Assembly: GCA_964059195.1 (NCBI GenBank)
Contig: CAXKWD010000008.1
Span: 50,014,502-50,078,501 of the forward strand
DNA length: 64,000 nucleotides
Direction: 5' to 3'
Source: Ectobius pallidus
Taxonomy: Eukaryota; Arthropoda; Insecta; Blattodea; Ectobiidae
Of this stretch, positions 26,137-36,521 are shown piece after piece. The stretch's first letter is position 1, and each line of letters begins with the position of its first letter. A model generated the notes under the pieces. That model made no database searches. It was not told the origin of the DNA and saw only the letters and a list, made by a program, of their open reading frames with translations. The translations under genes and the position numbers were made by a program.

Positions 26137-29100
26137 CGCAACGGCCGGAGCGTGAGCGATTCTGTAACTCCCTGTGGCCGAATTCTGTAACTTTCGTCAC
26201 CAACGCATTGGTGTTGTTGAGAGCTCAACAACCGACAGCAAGATACCAACGGCCGGAGCGTGAGCGATTCTGTAACTCCCTGTTGGTATCTGGAGACCCG
26301 TTGTTGAGGTCCACCAATAACTTTGTGTATTTTCGTGAATGTTGGCAATGAAAGTAGATATGAGAAATCTGTCTTAACAAACTGCAATGAATATCATTGG
26401 CTGATGGAGTGCGGGAATGTGATTTCATAATTTCCAAACTGGGCGGGAGTATAATTTCATGTATATATTTTGAAAGTGGGCGTTTATATTACACGTACTG
26501 TCATGTTGCAAGACGCTTATAGGGGGAAAAGGCGGATTTATAATAATAGGAGAAATTCGCAAAATGCCAATGGTTTTTAGTAATGTTTACTGTCATATAT
26601 ATATATATAATAAGGAGGGTATCTCGGGGAATCCAATTAGCAAATTTCGCAATAGTTTGCCAATGTCTGATTTAAATTATGATTACAAAAAAATATGCAA
26701 TCTCGAAGTAGTTATATATTTCCATTGCAACTCACCTTGTTTGTGTGAAAGTATTCATTTTAACGATTAACAGAAAGTAAGATGTAGCCCTTTTCAGAAT
26801 ACTCATTTTAACAAAATGTTGCTGGATTCATACTCAGTGAAAGGAATGAACTTTCCAATCTCTGTTCAAATAAAAGTTAGTCTCTCAGTATAATATAATT
26901 ATTGTGTATGACATTCTTGTAATGTAAATTGGTTGTATAAATAAAGAGAATGTCCTTAACACATCACATCCCCGAAGGACACACAACCCAAATAAAATAT
27001 ATTTATTGTACTCACATAACTTTCTTTACTTTAAGCATGCACAATACATTTTTCTCACTTCACATTCTGATAAAGACTACACTTTAGAGATTTTCTTCGA
27101 AAAAATATTTCAAATAAAACTTTTAGCATGTCTTATAACTACCCTAAAGTTTCAAATAAAGTTTTAAGTCCAAGTAACTTATAAGCAACCCATGTGCAAA
27201 ATTTAAACAAATCGATAAAATCGCGAAAAACGAACATTTTTTCATGTAAAGTCCCTTTAAAAATAAGAGAAACTTGTCTCCAATCTTTGTGTCACATCTT
27301 CAGAAGGTACCCAACCCAAATACAAAAAAAAAATTCTTACGATTTTCCATTCTGGAGCTAGGCTGTTGACATACTTCCACACAGACATGTTTCCGAAAAT
27401 AGTATTTGGGGATTCAGAATACCTCAAAATGTGTATTTAGGCTAAAAACTCAACTTCAAAGTTGGGGTCGAAAACAATACTTCCTTTATCTGTATTACTT
27501 ATGGTACAGGCAGAGAAAGTAAAAACATTATTCAGTAGGAGTTTTTACTTAATTTGTAGAACACAAGCAAATAGTAAAGTTTAAGCAAATAAGAGTATCT
27601 TATCTTGCCTACTGCTTTTATGACATTTATAAAACCCTTGAAATCAATTAATTGCGTTTTAGGTTAACTTAAAATGAATTCATTAGTATTTAATTTACAC
27701 AGTACTTTGAAACATTACAATTGGCCTCATAGTTGTTCATAATTATATATTAATTTAAATAACACCATAATATCACTGAAAATGTGTCTTAAGGGGCTCA
27801 TACACCAAGAGACCATGCCCAAGCAGGCATTGCAGTAACTGTTCGATATCTTCAACACTTTTTGCAATAATAAAATGAAATTTTGGACATTTGAAGTATA
27901 CATTTGGGGGTTGAAATGAGCACAAAAATTATTACAGTGTCACAAATATGAAGGTTGATATTAGAAAATTATTTTATTTTTATTTTTCAGCATGCGATTA
28001 AGCCTAAGTAACATGATTTCATGCAAAAGTCAATCTGATTGGTGTAATATTTTTTTTTATTCACAGCTGACACTATAATCTCGAGGATAAACCATCAATT
28101 TATACTGTGGTATGCCTGATACAATTTTCAGGCATTTTAAAATTTCAATATAAAATTATTACGAATTTTTTCACAACATGTTCACAAGTGAAATAATCTT
28201 GTGTTGCAAATACATCAGATTATTTAGGTTTAACCTCTAGAACACACAAAAAACTATGGGTGTGCAAAGTGTCATGCAATTTGGACCATTACTTTAAGAG
28301 ATATTGTGCCTTTTGTGTTGAAAATATCAAGTTATGGGAAAATGGCTCTGAAAATTCAACATGCATTTCAACTTACATAGTATAAGCCACGCCCACTTGA
28401 CGGAAAATCACGAGATACAATATAGCTCATATTATTATAAAAGGAATTAGAGGGAATTTAAATTAGACAAAAAATTGGTAACAGCCAATATTGTAGCTAG
28501 ATTTAAATAATATTTTCAATTACAATAGGCTACATTGGCAGGGAGGCATATTTTTTGTGCAGTTAAAAACAGATGCTTCTCTAAGTGTGAAAAGTTTTAT
28601 AAACTAGTAAACGCTATATAAGGCTACCAGTATATTTAAAAGTAAGGACAATGTACATCATATTTTGCTGAGTGATATAGTACACACACACTTACAAAGT
28701 AAACTTTGGTACAAAAAAAAACTATTATATGTATCATGAGTTCATGGCACTTGGCTCAGTTCTAATAAGCACAGTCTTCGTCATTATTTCCTGAAAATTA
28801 CAAAAAGCCAACAACATCTCACTACTTGAAGCATAGCTTGAGTGGGATGCTTTTCTCAATTGCAAATGACCTACTTGTGCACTGTTCTTTCGAATGAACT
28901 GAACAAAATTTTACACAACATTAAAAAATTTAGGCCATCAGTGTTCATTAAGCTTATTATTGGTGCATATTATGTTGTAAACTCTTTAATGCAGATCACA
29001 GGGATTACAATTCCAAATCTGAAACAAGATAAAGTAAAATAGGCTAATTAATATTATGTGCAATTATGCAAACATAACCTCAAACATAGCTTGTTGCAAC

Positions 29101-30881
29101 ATAAAATTATGTATTTAGTTTTTATATTTATAAAAACATATTAACAAATACTAAGAATCTATTCATTAATGGATATATACTGTACCTTCTCTGTTATTAC
29201 GAAAATATAGCTATTGACACCATCACGAAGTCGCCCAATTAGGATATAAGCGGCCATTGTATCACAAATATGTCGATATTTCTGCAAATTTTGCGATATT
29301 TTGGTACTTTCGAGTTGTTGTTGAGCTCACCGAGGGGTTTGGAGCCGTCGGTGTGTCACCAATATTTCCAGCAATATATTGGTGTGATTTCAAGATCGAT
29401 ACTTGACACCAATAGTTACAGAATAACTTTTTCTAGTTACATTGGTGTAATCGTAGTTGAGAGCGTTGGTGGGGTTACAGAATACGACCCCTGTTTGTAT
29501 CTCGAAACGCGTTGTTGAGGCCCACCAATAACTTTGTGAATTTTCGTGAATGTTGGCAATGGAAGTAGCTATGAGAAATCTGTCCGAACAAACTGCAATG
29601 AATATCATTGGCTGATGGAGTGCGGGAATGTGATTTCATAATTTCCAAACTAGGCGGGAGTTTAATTTCATGTATATATTTTGAAAGTGGGCGTTTATAT
29701 TACACGTACTGTCATGTTGCAAGACGCTTATAGGAAAAAAGGCGGATTTATAATAATAGGAGAAATCCGCAAAATGTCAATGGTTTTTTAGTAATGTTTA
29801 CTGTTTAATATATAATAAGGCGGGATCTCGAAGCATCCAATTAGCAAATTTCGCAATAGTTTGCCAATGTCTGATTTAAATTATGATTATAAAAAAAATA
29901 TGCGATCTCGAAGCGGTTATGTATTTCCATTGCAACTCATCTTGTTTGTGTGAAAGTATTCATTTTAACGATTAACAGAAGGTAAGATGTAGGCCTATCC
30001 CTTTTCAGAATACTAATTTTATCAAAATGTTGCTGGATTCAAGGTTCTCGGGTTCTTACTCAGTGAAGGGAATGAACTTTCCAATCTCTGTCCAAATAAA
30101 AGTTAGTCTCTCAGTATAATATAATTTTTGTGTATGCCATTCTTGTGATGTAAAATGGTTATATAAATAAAGAGAATGTACTTAACACATCACATCGCAT
30201 CCCCGAAGGATACACAACACAAATAAAATATATTTATTGTACTCACATAACTTTCTTTACTTTTAGCATGCACAATACATTTTTCTCAATTCACATTCTG
30301 ATACAGACTACACTTTAGAGATTTTCTTCGAAAAAATGTTTCAAACAAAAGTTTTAGCACGTATTCAGAGTGGGTGGCTTATGACTATCCTAAAGAGAAT
30401 TTCTTCGAAAAAATGTTTCAAATAAAAGTTTTAACTCCTAGTATAAGCAACCCATGTGCAAAATTTAAACAAATCGATAAAATCGCGAAAAACAAACATT
30501 GTTTCATGTAAAGTCTCTTTAAAAATAAGAGAAACTTGTCGCCAATCTTTGTGTCACATCTTCAGAAAGTCCCCAACCCAAATACAAAACAAAAAAAATA
30601 GCTATTGACACCATCACGAAGTCGCCCAATTAGGATATAAGCGGCCATTGTATCACAAATATGTCGATATTTCTGCAAATTTTGCGATATTTTGGTACTT
30701 TCGAGTTGTTGTTGAGCTCACCGAGGGGTTTGGAGCCGTCGGTGTGTCACCAATATTTCCAGCAATATATTGGTGTGATTTTAAGATCGATTCTTGACAC
30801 CAATAGTTACAGAATAACTTTTTCTAGTAACATTGGTGTAATCGTAGTTGAGAGCGTTGGTGGAGTTACAGAATACGACCC
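26137..30881 (-). mobile_element. H copy 8 (H-ii, B to A), split by copy 7 and internally deleted
   Basis: The B-side piece 26137-26174 and the main part 29491-30881 rejoin at CTCCCTGTTGGTATC once copy 7 and one CTG are removed. The main part lacks about 1.9 kb: sequence jumps from the A-rich tract near 30595 directly to the A-side segment TAGCTATTGACACC. It ends at a complete A terminus and CTG (30882-30884). Confidence 0.85.
26172..29493 (-). mobile_element. H copy 7 (H-i, B to A), complete, CTG duplication
   Basis: The element 26175-29490 is flanked by CTG at 26172-26174 and 29491-29493 and sits inside copy 8. The first bases are slightly altered (TGGCCGAATTCTG). The uninterrupted target exists in copies 1, 4, 5 and 6 as TCC-CTG-TTGGTATC. 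Confidence 0.9.
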
Positions 30882-30884
30882 CTG

Positions 30885-31139
30885 GAAAGTAGGCGTTTTG
30901 TGTGGGGAGATTCTTAAAACAGTCGGGAGACATCTGGCGGTCGCATTTGAACTACTAGCAGGTAGCTGGTAGTACCATCTGTTAATGAATTTTTGAAACA
31001 GAAAAAAAATATTTCTCCTTTATTCTCTTCTTCTCTTCCTTTCCCGTCTCCTTCCTCTCTTCCTCTCACCTCCTCTTCACCCTACCTACCTATTCGAGAC
31101 CTATTCCTAACCGTAAATTTTGGATCGACCGGGATTCGA
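30885..31139. other. Non-H flank with a polypyrimidine tract
   Basis: Right flank of the first H block. A C/T-rich tract lies at about 31010-31100. No gene is seen. Confidence 0.5.
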
Positions 31140-32448
31140 TATGTTATAACATGGCGTTTTTTTTTAATTGGGAAATATTATGTTCATTTTAAATTTTTCG
31201 GATTTTGTTGTTGTTGTTGTTGTTGTAATTGTGAAATGTCCTGTTGGCATGAAATATTATGTTTGTTGCAAGGGTTTTTGGTTCCCATTTTTTTTATCGT
31301 GAAATATTATTTTTATATAATTAGTGAAATATTATGTTTGTTGCGGTTATTGTGAAATATTATTTTGTTTTTTTCAAATCTGTGTAAAGATTGTTAAATT
31401 TTATGTCTGGTACAAGGGTTTTTTTTTTATTTTTAAATATTTATTATAATTTGTGAATTTTTTATAATCGTTTTTAAAACTTGTGAAATATTATTTATGG
31501 TGCAAGGGTCTTTTTTATTGTGAAATATTATTTAGTTTTTTTTCAAATGTGTTTAAAGATTGTGTAATATGATGTTTGGTGCAAGGATCTTTTTTAATTT
31601 TTAAATATTTTTTATAATTCGTAAAATTTAATTTTGTTTTTTATAATGGTTTTTTAAACTTGTGAAATAATGTGTATGGTGCAAGGTTCTTTCTTATTGT
31701 GAATTTTGAAATGTGTTTAAAGACTGTGTAATATGATGTTTGGTCTTTATAATTTTTTAACATTTTTATAATTTGTCAACTTTTATTTTGTTTTTTTATA
31801 ATCGTTTTTAAAACTTGTGAAATATTATTTATGGTGCAAGGGTCTTTTTTATTGTGAAATATTATTTAGTTTTTTCAAATGTGTTTTAAGATTGTGTAAT
31901 ATGATGTTTGGTGCAAGGGTTTTTTTTAATTTTTAAATATTTTTTATAATTTGTAAAATTTAATTTTGTTTTTTATAATGGTTTTTTAAACTTGTGAAAT
32001 AATATGTATGGTGCAAGGTCCTTTCTTATTGTGAATTTTGAAATGTGTTTAAAGACTGTGTAATATGATGTTTGGTCTTTTTAATTTTTAAATATTTTTA
32101 TAATTTGTCAAATTTTATTTTGTTTTTTATAATCGTTTTTAAAACTTGTGAAATATTATTTATGGTGCAAGGGTCTTTTTTATTGTGAAATATTATTTGG
32201 TTTTTCAAATGTGTTTAAAGATTGTGTAATGTGATGTTTGGTGCAAGGGTCTTTTTTAATTTTTAAATATTTTTATAAATTGTCAAATTTATTTTGTTTT
32301 TTTATAATCATTTTTAAAAGTTGTGAAATATTATGTATGGTGCAAGGGCCTTTTTTATTGTGAAATATTATGTTTTTTTATAATAGTAAAATATTATGTT
32401 GGCGTTGGTGCAAGGGTAATCTTTCTTTTAAATGTGAAATATTATGTA

Positions 32449-32464
32449 GGCTCTAAAAAGAGCC
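32449..32464 (-). promoter_or_regulatory. Histone-type 3' stem-loop, third copy
   Basis: Minus-strand GGCTCTTTTTAGAGCC with the same CACCAAAAC flank. One loop base differs from the second copy. A more distal unit at about 32395-32415 keeps the flanks but has lost the stem (CACCAACGCCAACATAATA). Confidence 0.65.
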
Positions 32465-32509
32465 GTTTTGGTGCAAGGGTAATTGTTTTAAAATCTGAAA
32501 TATTATGTT

Positions 32510-32525
32510 GGCTCTGAAAAGAGCC
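32510..32525 (-). promoter_or_regulatory. Histone-type 3' stem-loop, second copy
   Basis: Minus-strand GGCTCTTTTCAGAGCC, a perfect 6-bp stem and consensus loop, preceded by CACCAAAAC, which resembles the A/C-rich 5' flank of insect histone stem-loops. Confidence 0.72.
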
Positions 32526-32563
32526 GTTTTGGTGCAAGGATATTTTAATTGTGAATTAAAATT

Positions 32564-32579
32564 GGCCCTGAAAAGAGCC
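32564..32579 (-). promoter_or_regulatory. Histone-type 3' stem-loop, copy nearest the reading frame
   Basis: Minus-strand sequence GGCTCTTTTCAGGGCC: a 6-bp stem with one G-U pair and a four-base loop, matching the histone mRNA 3' stem-loop consensus bound by SLBP. It lies 36 nt past the stop codon of the 69-codon frame at 32616-32825, the usual distance in replication-dependent histone mRNAs. No histone coding sequence is present. Confidence 0.65.
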
Positions 32580-32615
32580 TAGGGGCGGAGGGAATGTTCA
32601 TTTCTGAAGCATTAA

Positions 32616-32825
32616 TTAATTCTTCGGTTCCTGGGATTTTGTGTGTGGCACACCATTGAGGTCTAATACTCTTCTCTCGGCGATATCATAGTACCACCTC
32701 TTACTTCTTCTATCCCAGCTTTCGTCCCAATACATGTAATAGTATCTCATAGTGCGATCCATATGTGGCCTCATTATGAAATATCTATTAATGCTGCGGA
32801 GGCAATCTAACACAGCAAGCTGCAT
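32616..32825 (-). CDS. Unrecognised 69-residue W/Y/R-rich open frame
   Basis: I do not recognise this protein. It runs from the ATG at 32825 to TAA at 32616, with an in-frame stop just upstream of the ATG. It is richer in GC and freer of stops than the surrounding DNA, and it is unusually rich in Trp, Tyr and Arg, with DESWDRRSKRWYYDIAERRV in the middle and a polar C terminus (HTKSQEPKN). There is no signal peptide or membrane segment. The bases before the ATG contain a TGCAG that could be a splice acceptor, so this may be a terminal exon whose frame begins upstream. Its stop lies 36 nt before a histone-type stem-loop, which is the only hint of regulation. It could equally be a decayed transposon piece. 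Confidence 0.35.
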   Translation of the reverse strand: MQLAVLDCLRSINRYFIMRPHMDRTMRYYYMYWDESWDRRSKRWYYDIAERRVLDLNGVPHTKSQEPKN

Positions 32826-33001
32826 TACCGGCGCTTAGTAGTGGCCAGCTTGAGCTGAAGGGATAGCGGGGAAGATGCATGCTAGGCGGAGCGAGGGGAA
32901 TTGAGCAGAGAAGCAGACGGGCGGGGAAGGCGACCGCGCCGGTGGAAAGGGGAGCAGGGTGAGTCGTAATATACCAACTTGCCATTTTTTTTAAAATCTG
33001 A

Positions 33002-33165
33002 AGTTGATTATTGTGATTTTCTACAGATCACCAAAAGGGGATGCTGTTAACTTCCTTGTAAGGTTTTAAGAACTATTAATCTACCTGAACAGACCACCAT
33101 GGGCAAAATTTAATTTTGTGGTAGGGGCGGGCGACTTCAACTCACATTTTTCTGTGGCTAAAGAG
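33002..33165 (+). pseudogene. Scrap of a non-LTR endonuclease domain
   Basis: In plus-strand translation, IIVIFYRSPKGDAVNFLV and, about 35 codons on, VVGAGDFNSHFS resemble the YRSP and GDFN motifs of the apurinic-type endonuclease of non-LTR retrotransposons. There is one stop between them. The fragment is cut off near 33190, where a different element begins, and it is too short to assign to a clade. Confidence 0.55.
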
Positions 33166-33194
33166 CAACAAACTGCTAAAAATTATCTAAATCC

Positions 33195-33760
33195 ATTGAA
33201 TTCATATCAGAGAAGTTCGATTCTTTCAAAATAGAACTTTGCGAGATGAAAGAAGAAATAAGAATGCAGAAATGTGAAAATACAAATCTAAAGAAAGAAA
33301 ATTAAAAGTTACCTCTGAGATAATAATCTGATAGATAATCTGATTGTACATGATTCTGTGTATGACATAATTGATCGTATTTCTACACCCATAAATGCGA
33401 GGGACTGCATGCGAGATATTAGTGCAGCACATAGGTTGCCAACAAAAGAGGGGAAAAGAAAACCTATTATAATAAAATTTTGTAAGAGAATCAGTAGAGA
33501 CACCTGGCTGTCATAGTTCAAAGAAGAAGCCAAACGAGATGAAGAAGGACCTGGCATCTCATCCAGCAAACTCTCATTAGAATGCCCCCCTAGCAGGATT
33601 ACGGCAGGTGACCACCTCACAGCAGCAACAACGGACATGCTAAATAAAACAAGAGAGACCGCCAAGGAATTGAACTATAAATTTGTGTGGATCAAGGACA
33701 GAAAAATTCTAGTAAGAAAAGGAACAGTCTAACATCAAAAGAATCTACAAGTGTGAGGAC
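33195..33760 (+). pseudogene. ORF1 (nucleic-acid chaperone) of a decayed non-LTR retrotransposon
   Basis: Translation in shifting frames gives a coiled-coil-like start (SEKFDSFKIELCEMKEEIRM then ENTNLKKEN), then ARDCMRDISAAHRLPTKEGK and RKPIIIKFCKR, and finally LLNKTRETAKELNYKFVWIK-like sequence ending KILVRKGT (about 33635-33730). This order of coiled coil, RRM-like centre and conserved C-terminal domain is the usual plan of ORF1 proteins, which coat element RNA. Several stops and frameshifts make it a pseudogene. It lies upstream of endonuclease and RT segments in the same orientation and is probably ORF1 of the same copy, interrupted by the inverted repeat at 33899-34069. Confidence 0.68.
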
Positions 33761-33898
33761 CTTGATAAGCTCTAAGTAACGTATGTTGTAAAATATAAAC
33801 CGAGAAAAAAATCTGTAAGTTATATGGAGCTAAATAATATTCTTGACTATGAATATAATAATTCTTGAGTTTTGTCCATTCTGTAGCGATAATCTTAA

Positions 33899-34069
33899 TG
33901 ATTTATGTATAGCGTAGAGCTTTATCACTGGTACTCACTACTAAATTGCGGTATTTTGTTACCTGTTGGAGCGGCCGCTCCATGCGGTTGAAAGCGCTCC
34001 AACAGGTAACAAAATACCGCAATTTAGTAGTGAGTACCAGTGATAAAGCTCTACGCTATACATAAATCA
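33899..34069. repeat. Perfect 75-bp inverted repeat with a 21-nt loop
   Basis: Arms 33899-33973 and 33995-34069 are exact reverse complements. The loop (33974-33994) begins inside a NotI-type palindrome GCGGCCGC (33971-33978), itself part of GGAGCGGCCGCTCC. No clear target duplication is visible. It is either a fold-back insertion within the LINE or an artefact of cloning or assembly. Confidence 0.85.
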
Positions 34070-34091
34070 ATATAATAATGGTAAGGACACC

Positions 34092-34700
34092 GCTGTATTT
34101 AAAGATCAAATATGTTGCGATGATTACATTAGCGTATTAAATTCAAATTTAGAACTACCGGTAATTCATCTCAATATAAGAAGTGTTAGCAAAAACTTCT
34201 CGGAATTCTTGGCTCTATTATAAGGTTTTACCTGCACATTTGATATAATAATTCTATCTGAAACATGGCTTAACTATAATTTAGGTTTTGATATTCCGGG
34301 TTATAGTAAATTTATAAAGCTAGTAAAATATAATAAGTGTGACGGAATAATCCTGTACTTTAAAAACGATATATATTTAACACAATTTGAAACCGAAATA
34401 GATTGTTGTAATTGTTTAAATTTCAAATATTTAAAAGACAAAATCAACATCACTGCAATTTACAGATCTCCGGATACATGTAAAAATGACTTCATACAAA
34501 GTCTTGAGAAGTTTTTACTTGAAAATAAAAAAGTACAAAATCATATACTAGTTGGAGACATAAATTTAGATATACTAAATCATCATTTAGATAATAATAC
34601 CCACCAGTATCTAAATATATTACATGAATATGTTTTTAACAAATATTTATGTACTCCTACCAGATGTACAATAACGTTTTCCTCCTGTATTCTTTAAAAG
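34092..34700 (+). pseudogene. Apurinic-type endonuclease domain of a non-LTR retrotransposon
   Basis: The frame beginning at 34092 reads LELPVIHLNIRSVSKNFSEF, then FDIIILSETWLNYN, later INITAIYRSPDTCKNDF and ILVGDINLDILNHH. These are the N, ETW, YRSP and GDxN motifs, in order, of the endonuclease that nicks target DNA for target-primed reverse transcription. There is one in-frame TAA shortly after the first motif (about 34220) and a frame break near 34695, so it is inactive. It continues into the RT region downstream in the same orientation. Confidence 0.82.
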
Positions 34701-35023
34701 TCAAAGTGGATGAACTTTTACACCTATTGTATATTGCAGTGCAATAACTGATTATTTTGAGACCTTATCCTTAATTTATTATAATAATGTTGAGAACAAT
34801 AGTCATAGTAAGGAATATCAACCTGTAAAAACTATCAATTATGAGTAATTGAATTCAGACTTAAGCAAGGTAAAATGGGAGAAAATATTAAATTGTATTG
34901 ACCCTGAAAACAGTATGGAATTATTTTACAATACTATAAATAATTTAATTAACAAGAATTCACAAAATCACTACAAGAATCAAGAAATTAAAACCATGAA
35001 TAACGATTGGAATAATAAAATCG

Positions 35024-35172
35024 ATACGTACCCCGGTACGTATTTTGTATTATGTATGATATCTATTGTATTTGTTTTCTGTAAATTCCTTTTAATGTAT
35101 TTTGTCTTTATCCTGGTTGAGTGGAAGATAAGGCCCTATGGCCTTAACTCTGCCAGGCCAAATAAAACATTA
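35024..35172 (+). mobile_element. Short LINE 3' tail inserted in the RT linker
   Basis: About 150 bp ending AAGATAAGGCC, TTAACTCTGCCAGGCCAAAT and (ATT)n. The same 3' motif (GGAAGATAA..GCCTTAACTCTGCCAGG) ends the LINE fragments inside X1 (about 59343-59380) and X2. It breaks the surrounding RT frame. Confidence 0.6.
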
Positions 35173-35712
35173 TTATTATTGTTGATGCATTTACATAAAC
35201 TTTACCCATGATACAATGGCAAGAAAAATAACTGTACAACCTAGCAATATTGAATTAAGGAATGGGGTATGTATAAAAAATACAGGAATTTACTTACCCT
35301 GATTATAAAGAAAGCAAAAATAATGTATTACTCAGCAAAACTAAAACTCTATGTTACAAATCCTAGAAAATTATGGCAAACCATAAATGAAGCTACTGAC
35401 AGTAATTATAAAGGTGTAAACTTTATTAGGGAAATTTTATCACAAGATGATATATTATTAAAAAATGAACAAGATATTGCTACAGAATTTAATAGCTATT
35501 TTTCTAAAATAGGAGCGGAATTGCCTCTAAAATATTAAATAAAGACAAGTTCCAAGAAGATAATATGTCATCATCCTTATTTTTATATTGTACAATGGAA
35601 AATGAGATAGTTTCAAACATAACAAATCTAATAAATAATACATCACCTGGATATGATACTATACCAACAAATACTCTAAAAACTGTCGCTGACCACATCT
35701 CTAGAGCGTTTA

Positions 35713-36521
35713 CAGAGAACGCCCATCAACTGAAAGCATGGATCACGTCACAGACAGATGGGAATTCAAATGCAAGCGAAACGTGCTGAGCTGAAAACGT
35801 TGACTGTTATCACTTACCTCTAGTCAGAGTAGTGCAGTGCAGCTATTCCATCCAGTTCTTCAGAATCACTGCACTCAGCGTCAGCAGCCTCACTGTCACT
35901 ATTTACACCACCAAAATTTATTATTATATTATCAATTTCACTGTCAAAAAGAACTTCTATTTTTATATATTCCCTTTAAATTTTCTTCACATGTTCACAC
36001 AAGGGAATCCAGTCAGTCTTCATTCGTCATGGAATTAAACTTCTCTTCACAAAGGTTTGTTACCGAAGTTGTATTGTACATAACATTCCTGGAAGCAATC
36101 CACCCTTTAACAATATACCAAATGTTTTCTATGGGATTCAGCTCCGGGTGGTAGGGTGTCAGGCGGAGAGAAACGTGACCGGCATTTCGTAAAATTTTGT
36201 CTACTGAATATTCCACATTTCTTGGTTTCATTCTCTTAATTCATACAGAGTAGGTTTTAACATGTCTTCTGATAATGGAATCCCTTCTTTTATGAGCCAA
36301 TTTTTCATATATATCTTGTTTTGTTTACTCTTATCCCTTGAAACATGCTGGGCTAGGGGATTTAAATGTCCAGCAGACAGCAGGTAGCGAACGTGAACTA
36401 AAGCACGTGGAGCAGTGGATAATATTTTCATGCTGGACTTTAGCACTTCACGCATGCGCACTGCCAACGACATGTTCAAATCTTAACGGACACGAAGCTT
36501 TCAGTTACCAGGCGCCCACTG
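35713..36521 (-). mobile_element. Tc1/IS630-like element inside the LINE
   Basis: The imperfect ~25-bp terminal repeats share CAG, then CGCC, then AACTGAAAGC. TA lies on each side (35711-35712 and 36522-36523). Removing the element and one TA restores an RT reading frame across the joint (ISRAF into THILNLCLSTGIFPRLF), which confirms the boundaries. Confidence 0.82.
36013..36479 (-). pseudogene. Tc1/IS630-type transposase, C-terminal DDE part, frameshifted
   Basis: Two overlapping minus-strand frames together cover the C-terminal third of a DDE transposase. The upstream frame (36479 to 36228) has KNWLIKEGIPLSEDMLKPTL, and the downstream frame (36231 to 36013) has RLTPYHPELNPIENIWYIVK. The YHPELNPIE box carries the last catalytic acidic residue of the DDE triad. 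A frameshift lies at about 36230, and the region of the first aspartates is not recognisable. Such enzymes cut and paste elements at TA dinucleotides, consistent with the flanks. It is a dead copy. Confidence 0.82.

Larger units (their letters stand above)
31140..32590. repeat. Degenerate tandem array, ~330-bp period with short subunits
   Basis: The phrase AAAACTTGTGAAATATTATT recurs at about 31478, 31811 and 32142, giving a period of about 330 bp. Within it, shorter units of GTGAAATATTATGT followed by GGTGCAAGGGT repeat throughout. Towards 32590 the units shorten to about 55-60 bp and gain a 16-nt inverted repeat (next entries). Plus-strand frames at 30993-31355 and 32323-32517 only translate the repeat. 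Confidence 0.8.

Noticed and set aside
597..30881. CRISPR-like or satellite interpretation of the repeats
   Set aside because: Units are 3.4 kb with defined TIRs and target duplications in both orientations; they are transposons in arrays.
594..30884. The whole first H block as a single insertion at one CTG (594 and 30882)
   Set aside because: Both outer edges have CTG, but copy 1 alone is also flanked by matching CTGs, and a 40-bp non-H spacer follows it, so a single target cannot be claimed.
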